From positions 33,332,369-33,396,368 of the forward strand of contig NC_087064.1 of the NCBI RefSeq assembly GCF_963678635.1: a DNA stretch of 64,000 nucleotides. Reading direction: 5' to 3'. This stretch comes from Symsagittifera roscoffensis (taxonomy: Eukaryota > Xenacoelomorpha > Acoela > Convolutidae). A model generated the notes under the pieces. That model was not told the origin of the DNA. It saw only the letters and a program-made list of their open reading frames with translations, and did not search any database. A program made the position numbers and the translations under genes. Position 1 is the stretch's first letter, and every line of letters begins with the position of its first letter. Shown here one piece after another: positions 37,201 through 46,200 of this stretch.

Positions 37201-40200
37201 TTCAATCTGAACAACAAATTGTCGTTGGTGAACTTTTCTATTCATACCTGTTGAAACCATTCTTGATCTCGGACTAACGTTTCAGAACCAAATTTTATTT
37301 TCTACATTTTGATCAGAAAAGGTTTCCTATATCGATATCAAAAATTGCGAGTTGATAGCCAGTTGATTAGAAAACCTTGCTGCTAGAGATCCTCCTTAGC
37401 GTAAAGAAGTTAGTCTTGCTTTTTTGAGTGATTTAAGGACAGCTTTTCATTCAGAAAACATTTAAATTATTATCTTTTTCAAGTTAACATCACTGCTGGC
37501 AAAAGACTCTTTCATTTTTTTAAGAATAAGTTAAAAATGTTCTATTATAATTGATTAAAATTTTTTTTATTGTATCGAATTAACAATATAGTTCATTTCT
37601 AAACAATTACAATATAATTTTTATGAATTTGAGAAAGGCAGATTATAAAAATGCAATATAATCAAATAGTGTCCACAAAATAATTTCAGTGCGGGTTTGA
37701 ATGCGACTTAGCAATAGTTTGATTCGACATCAAATTAGAAAAAAAAAACAAATTTTTTTTTCAAGTTTTCAAGCAATTACTAGAAAAACTCCTAGAAAAC
37801 TATTATTAACTTAACAAAAAAATTATTTGAAAATCGTTCGGAACCCCCATATGAAACTTTTTTAAAATTTTTTTCGCTTTCTAGTAATTTTTCTACAAAA
37901 CTGCTTATCAATTTGGCTATTTTAGTTTGATTTTCGAACATACCTAATACTTCAGTTTTTTGATCAGCTCCTTTTAACACACCACGCTGAAAAAACTACA
38001 ATAATTTGAAAAGACTTTGTTGTATATTTGAAAGACTATGGTAGGAACATTCTGCGCTACTTGCCCATTAACCGGATATTGTTAAACTAGCATTTATCTA
38101 CAGAATAGCGTGAAAACGACAAAAAAACAAGTATTATTTTAGGCAGGAAAATATATCTTTAAACAAGACTGCTTGTATCAGAGCAAATACCTCAATGTTC
38201 CGACTGTCATTTAATTTGCTTCGAATAGTTTTTAATACATCAAATAGTGGCAAAAATATGATTTTTAGGCTGATTATATTAAAATTTAAGCGTTACAATT
38301 TGAGTTCTGCATGAAATCATTACAGTAAATTAGCTGCCTCAATTCATACTGGAACGGTTTTCTAGTGCAGGATAATCCACCATGCGTGTCACACGTTTTT
38401 TTAGGGTATGCACACCCGGATGAAACCGTGCAGATCAATCCCCGATGTACCAGAGTTTTGTGAAATTGGTCTAAAAAAACCACCCCGAGCATACATATTC
38501 CCGCATCCAGTTTCAAGAGTTAATTTCGATTATGTTATGACTTTGATACCAGTCTTTTTATAATTGAGAAGTTTTCTAATATAGTCATTCTTTTTCAATT
38601 ATAATCTCTTCTTATAAAATTGTGATTAATTACTAAACATTTTATTGAATTATTAAAATCACTTATTCGTCCATCTATTTCTCGGTTAAATTGCAATCAA
38701 TTTTAATTGATAAATGTAATCCCAATTTTTAATTTATTTCTTATGCACAAAATCATTTTTAATCCATAATAATCGATTACATTCATTTTTCTGCCCTTTT
38801 TATGCTTTTCATTTTTAAAAATTTTTTAAAATTGTTTTTCTTAGACGTTGTTTTTGTGAAAAATAGAAATTGGTTTCAATAGATTTCAAGTCAGTTTAAA
38901 CTAATTTGTTTTAAAGTTTTTATCTTTTTTGATAAGAGTTGTTTCATGATGAATGTTTGTAGTTTTTTAACTACCAAATTATCAGCATGTTGTCTTAGTT
39001 TCATGACTTATTCGGTAGAGTTAACTCCACTTACGACGGGAATTCTTCAAGTAATATGAAGGGATACTTGTTGTTTAGTGGTAATATTTTGGGTTCAGAT
39101 TAAGCAATGTGTGACAAAACTTCTATTTTTATAGGTTTTTTTATTGACAAAAATAATAACCCATAGCAATATAATTAAACTTTTTGTGTGACAACTTTTT
39201 GCGAAATAAGATTTGATCAATCATAACTGATTATAATCATTTAAAATTGTTTTAATGAGTTTTTTGATGAACTAATATCAAGGATAATGGACTATAAGAG
39301 ATTATAATCTCTTAGAAAATATCACAATTATAGTCGGTTATAAATCATTTTAACACCTTTTTTTGACGCTAAAATATGGCTAAAAGGGCTTTTATTGAAT
39401 ATCAAAAAGGTCGAGTTTATATTAAGGCCGTCAACATACCTTAAAAATATCACCCTGCGCCTTAGTTTTTTTGCACTTCGTGAAATTTACTTAACGTTTA
39501 CTAGTCAAAAATTTACGTTTACTTTTTGTTAAGCGAAGTGATTTCTCGTCCACAGGTTTACTTACAGTCTCAGTGCAGGTGAGATGTTCTTTTTATACCA
39601 TATTTTCGGTTGTTTAGCTTGATTCCTCACGTTTCTTATTTCTTTTTTCGCAATGACTCTTAGAGCTAATTCATAAAAAGTACATCAACAAATTTTTAAA
39701 AAAGTTAACCATTTCGTACGTCTTGCTTCTTCAAAAAAATATACTAAATAAGTTGGCCCAACTTGTTTTAGATGGCTAACTCATTTATATTTTCATGTGA
39801 AAAAAACTGCTGATAGCCAGGGAGGGATCTCGGATTTTCTCGAGAGGGCTGGAATTGCAAACAAAATTGAAAACTTTTCTTAGGTCAAAGAAGTTGCTTT
39901 TCCGAGCCATCCTAGAACACTAAAAAGACACTACTTTGACAAACTCTTTGCGCAGCCGGCAAATATTTTGAGAAAAAAACAGGTCAAAAAGACAGTTTAT
40001 GGAAATTTACGGGAAAATTTTGACCAAAAATTTTCGTTTTTTTTGGCGCGCTCCCCTTCAAAAAAGTATATATTGAGGCCCAACGCACCTTCAGAAAAAC
40101 TTTTGTGTAGGTTGGCCGAAAATGGATGTCATAAAATAATACCAAAAAGAGGGAGTTTTTTGTTGGAGAGGATATCGAAATCCCCCCTCGCCCCTCCCTA

Positions 40201-43200
40201 AATCTGCCCATGATGATGGAAGTTTTTTTTCAAGAAAAAAAACCAGCAAAATTTGAAGAAATATCCGTAATTTTTGAAACGATTTCGCAGTTATCTTCGT
40301 TTTGACTTTTTCAGCATCTTTTTTTCTGAAACCTAAGCCCCATGATCAAAAATTACATCTTCACTATAAGTTTTTCGGAAAATGGACTGAGTAGGAAATA
40401 TCCATTAGAAAACGCAAAATTTTTTCGTTCACCTGGTTTTTCAATCCCATGATTTGCGTTGTTTTGTTATCTGTTTAACAATGAATTGTTTTGTTTTTTT
40501 GTGCCTAGGTAGGTAAGTGAAAGTACTGCAGGCGCTTACTCAGTTTCAAGTGAGATCAATGGTTGGCATTTGGTAGCATTCTTATCAAGTTTCGAGCGAA
40601 AATGGTTCAATCAAACCTTTCGGATTGGCTATAAACGAAATCAAATTTTTTACCAACATTGATGAGCGTGATTACATGCTTCTAAAACAGTGCAGCGGAG
40701 GCCAGAATTTCAAGTTAAACTCAAGTTTTTCGTCCGACTAAATAAGAACAATCCTGAACTTCACAACGGAAGTTTCAAAATGTTTCTCAGACAACAATTT
40801 GTCTATATTACACTCCTAAAAGCAATAACGTTGTCCCAAAATCTATTCAACTGAAGCTTATAAATAAAAAATAGTGGTATCAATCTTGCAAAGAAGTGTA
40901 ATCAAAGCAAAATCTGCAACAATTCTCTTTATTGGCGAAAAAAGTTTTCTGCTGAAAATATGTCAGGAAGCTCCTTGTTTTAAATGACTAAAAAAGCTCA
41001 ACTCAATTTTGCTTCGGTAGAAAAAATTCTACACCTTTTAAAACCTTTTTATGATTGTTCATTTTGCCCAAGGATGTGAGTTCTGTAAATTGAAGCATCG
41101 AATAGCTCAAAGATTCAGTTAATCATGGCTGTGAAATAGATGATCTAAGACTACTGTCTTTTATGTTAAGGTTTTATATGGAATAGATCTAATCATCCAT
41201 TAGAACCACAGTACGATTTAGAGAGAATCGATTCAGACAATGCGACAGTGAAACGAACATGAAATAAAGTAGAAAATACTAGAAAACTTCAGAAATTTGG
41301 CAAAAACGACATTTTTCGGTGAGCTGGCTAATAGCAAAAAAAGCTTTCGTTTTGATGATTCATGTGAAATTAGAGAGGAACTCAGAACGTCGAACCGGTG
41401 AAACGAAATTAGTTTAATTCAGCAAATTTTTCCTCCTTTTAAAAATTAAAATTCATCACAACACAAAGCTCAGCTTCAATACCGAACTTGGAATTATCCC
41501 AAAAAGGCTCTGAGTTTTTCAAGCAAAGGCTTTCTTTGTTGTATGCTAACAAATGGGGCATACATTGGCACTAAGAAATGGGTCTACTTATTTATTTTCA
41601 GAGGAAACCAAATACAAAATTCTATCAATTTTCACTGGACTCTACACTTTGCATGAGGGTTGCGTGCTTTTTTCTGTGAATTAGTTATGTTTTTATTCTA
41701 CACATAAGATTCAATTTAATTGATTGAATAAATGTTTTAGAGAAAAAGTCTGGCACTTGCTCGAAAAATTACTCAATTTGGATAAACTTTTGCTATATTT
41801 AAGTTTTTTGTTATACCGGGAAAGAAATAAGGTTTTTGCTATATGTCTATGCTAGTTCTTGTTGTTCCGACTTTTGAAGAAAATGACGGAACATTTTTGA
41901 TCGTGATGGCTCTTTTTCTCCAGACAAATTTCCTATTTTTAACTAGCAGTTTTTGACGTTTTTTTTATATCATTCAAAAAGTATTGTTGTCCTGAGCTTA
42001 AATTTGAAAATCTAATACGTACTAAAAATTATGCAAAATTGGATTGAGGCATGCTCTTTGGTCTATGTAATGTTTTGCTATATGCAAAATTTATCACTTT
42101 GTATTTTACATAGCGTGTGGATGAATAATTTTTTTGAAAAAATGTTTTCTGAAGAATTTCATCAATTATTTTGTTTCTAAATTACTCCATAGAGATTAAA
42201 ACGCTGACGAAACTTTCAAGGCTCTGCTCTGATACAAGCAGTCTTATTTAACAGAAAATTTAACATACTTCTTCAAGCATCTGCCAGGAGGAATACTTTC
42301 AAAAAGCCAAGAATCCTGGCTTTCGTGGCAAGTTTATCAGGTTTCGCTCTACTAGTTTACTATCGAACTAGAAAAACATTGCGCACTCTTCAAACTATTG
42401 GCAATTGGCAATATTCAAAGACACATAACTCTACGAAAAATTATCCCAGGTGAAATATCTTTTCAAGTTGCAGCTCTGAACAACACCACCTTTCGAATGA
42501 TATTAAAAAATTACGTCAAAACTTGCTAGTTAAAACGTCGAAATTTGCCTTGAGCAAAAAACCACCCGAAGCACAAATATTTCGCCACTTTCTTCGAACA
42601 GTATAGTAAGCTTAAAAAATCTAAATTCAAACCGCTAAAAATCAAAATTGAGCGTGAACAAATTTCAAGGCTTTTTCCAGAAAACAATTACCAAGACCTA
42701 TTTAAGAGAATTCACCATGTTCATAATATTTAAGAAATTATCAGAATATGTCCAGTCGATCAGTTAGTTTCTGACAGTCGGAAATCCACTATGTTCTTTT
42801 GACTTTTAAAAAACACAAGATTTGAAAAATAAACTGAAACAAGACTGCTCGTATCAGGACATTGAGCATTTATTGAGCAGTAATAAATTAAAAGAATAAA
42901 TTTAATAAAATAAATGAAAATAAAATGAAGAATACCTTTTGAATGATTAAAAAAATCCGTCAAAAACGGCTAGTTAAAAAGTCGAAATTTGTCTGAAGAA
43001 AAAAAACCCACCCCGAGCACAAATATTCCGTTACTTTCGTATCGAAAGTCGGAACAATAAGTTATTTGTTTGATTACATGCAGTTGTTTCCCATTGCAGC
43101 TAAATGGGCTCAATATTGATCTCAACAGTTTTACATATAGCTTCGCGAAATATAATTAAGCAAAACTCTTGCCCGCTCTAAATTTTTCCCTTGCTCGCTC

Positions 43201-46200
43201 TTTTTGAACTTGAAGTTTACAAAAAATGACTCAGTTGGTTCTATCCGGCCATTCAAGAGAGCTCAGAAATTAATTTTCAAAGAAAAATCAATATTCGCCC
43301 CTGGATGAACCTATCAGTGGGCCAATGCACCAAGGTTGCATGAGCGGAGATTGTGATGCAAAGTTTGATGAGTTGTGATGATGTGATGATGAGAAAGATG
43401 TGATAATTAATAATGATGTGATAATGTGAACCTTCTCATGATCATGATGTGATGATGAGGAAACGTTAATAAGAACGAACAACAAACCAACATGGAATGC
43501 CTGTCTGGCGGCCATGTATTTTCCCTTGAGTTTGACCTCTGACCTCCAATGCTGTTCCTGCATATCCTCCACCCACACTGTCACTGCACTGTAGGGCATC
43601 TGGGCCAACTGACTCCTGTGCAGGGGACACACTATCTTGGGCATGTACAGCCACACTATCGTCAGCAGACCATCTAAAATATATGTAAATAAGTACAGTC
43701 TCAACAAAAGCTTTTCACAGAAGTTATGCTTCTAAACAATGTGAATGGGGGATGTAGGAGTTGCATTAATTTATATTTTTTGGACACAAGACTTCTCGCA
43801 TATCAATTTCAAGATTTGAATATTCCGACAGCCCTTTAACTAGCCTCCAATAATTTATAGTTTACTAAATATTTCTTTACAAAGATAAAGGACTGTCAAT
43901 TGACCAAATAAAAAATTGTTGAAAAGCGAGTCGTATAACAAATAAGTATGTCAGCTGACAGTTTGAAAACTTTACTCAAGTGCAGCTTGTCAATCAAGCC
44001 GATCAACTATGTTTTTTTAACAAAGCTAACATTTGATTTAAAAAATGAAAGTTTTAAATCACGGGCATAAAGACTATCACGGGTATGATGGTAGGTCAGT
44101 AAGTCGATTTAGCAATAAACCATAAACTGGCGGACCAGATAACTAAACCGAAAATGCAATATTCCATTACTTAATTACAGGAAATGAAAACTGAGATTTG
44201 TAAAGTTAACAACTTTTTTCCTCAAAGCAAAAAACTGGATCAGAAATGGAAATGAAATATAAATGATCCCACATTATAAACATTTCTAGCTCAGGAAAAA
44301 TCGGTTTCATGACTTTTTCATTAAGCAACTGCTGTTATTTTTACGCAACTAGAACAGCATCTATTGAAATTTGAGCATAAATTTATTTTTCAATTGCCAT
44401 CATTAAATTTAAAACTTAAAAAAATTATCATCATTTTTTCTCTTAAGTAGCCTTGAAAACAAAATTTGTACTGGACGGGACATCAGACTTTCTGGAGAAT
44501 ATCTTCAACCAGATTATCTTGTTCATAAGCTTAAGAGTATAAATACCCACACTTTTGACAGGAAACCATTTACATAATCAAAATCTGTATTATAGAGAAC
44601 TTTTAAAAAATTTGTTTGAAAATCCAAATCATGACTTAAAAATGCTACCACACTTGATTTTCGACGAGCTTTAATTAAAATTTGAAAACAACGTGGTTAA
44701 AAATTGAAAAAAAAGGGGAACTGAAAACACGTGGTTAAAATTGTCTGGAACAAAAACGGTCGGATCAATTTACACTAGTTTCTGTGCAAGTTGTAAAAAG
44801 GAGATCGTATCAAGTGGTTCAACCTATTAGCATCTACAATCTGTTATTAATCCACAAATAGCCACCGAAGAATTTCAAGGGGCATTTAGAACTTAATAGC
44901 AATTGATATTTTAATAAACAATTTGTGAGCTCGTCAGCAACTGATAATTAAAAACATAGCCAACAGTCAGTTGGAAACGAGTTAATAAACGCAAGTAAGC
45001 AGAAAAAATATACGGACTTATTTTTTGATAAAATCTCAGTTATCGAATTTCAAAAAAATGACTCGAAACCGCTTTAAATTTCTAGAGCAAGTAACGATTG
45101 AAACTTTTTTGATAAATTTAAGTACAAAAAAAATATTTCCGCTTGTATTTTGTGAAATTCCACTCTCGAACCTATCACGTCGATCACGTGTTTCGCGACA
45201 GTTACGTTTTTGCTGCTCGATAGTGGAGTTGTCTTTTTTTGACTACGTTCATCGATTTTTTAAAAATAGCTTGCTTGCTAGATACTCCTTTAGTTGTGTT
45301 ACCTCATGTAACGAATTACTTTATTCGGCCTATCACGGGTACCTTATTATATTCTGTGTCATGGGAGAATTTTTTTCTGATTTTGAGGAAAATTTGAAAA
45401 TTGAGTTTGGTTCAAATTTACCTAACCATCCCCTTTTTTAAACTATTTAGTAATCTTTACAATTTTTGCATGTATAAATTTTAAGATATGTTTTTGTATA
45501 AATTACGCTTTTCAAAGTTTTTGCATATTTAAAAGTCTACAACTTTTTCTAATTGTAACTACTTTTGTTAGAGCGTTCATTAACTACATGTAGGTAATTA
45601 GGGCTTTTTTTATTACGTAGGTGTAGATTCAGAATACTTTAAAATGGTAGTCAAGACGTTATTTTGAAAAAAATTTCAAGAGGAGAAAGATTGCAAAACA
45701 TCATATCTTTCATTTGCTGACTAAAAGAAATCTTTAATTATTAAAGAGAAGAGTATGTTTTTGCTCTTTCACGCATGTTCTTTCACGACAAGACATGAAT
45801 GAAAAATGAAATATTAGTACGCATGAATGAAAAAAGAAATCATTTGCACAGTTTCGCGCACTTTTCCGGGCTCTTTCACAATTTTCCGGGCTATTTCACA
45901 ATTTTCCGGCATCTTTCCCTCAGAAAAAGCAAAAACCTACTCTTCAACAGTTAGAACATAGTTGAAGATGGCCTCGGGAAAAAGAACCGCCATCGGGCAC
46001 TTCGTGCCCTCAGGCCGGGCTCTTTTAACCTCAAGCATCTTTCAACTATGCTCTAACTACTACAAAAGGCCACATTTATTAGTTCAAAGATTCTTTTAAA
46101 CATTTCTTAGATAGCGACTCTTGCCAATTCGGATAAAAGATGGTTGCTTAGATGGGTCTTTAGTGACGTATTGCTTAAATCAACGTAGAAAATTAAGTAT

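Noticed and set aside
43492-43673. Alternative frame of exon 4 (GLLTIVWLYMPKIVCPL...)
   Set aside because: Also open, but it does not fit the phase of exon 5; the DSV-rich frame does, at both sides.
45025-45441. 138-codon ORF
   Set aside because: It runs through a copy of the ACATAGCCAACAGACAG repeat and has no domain.
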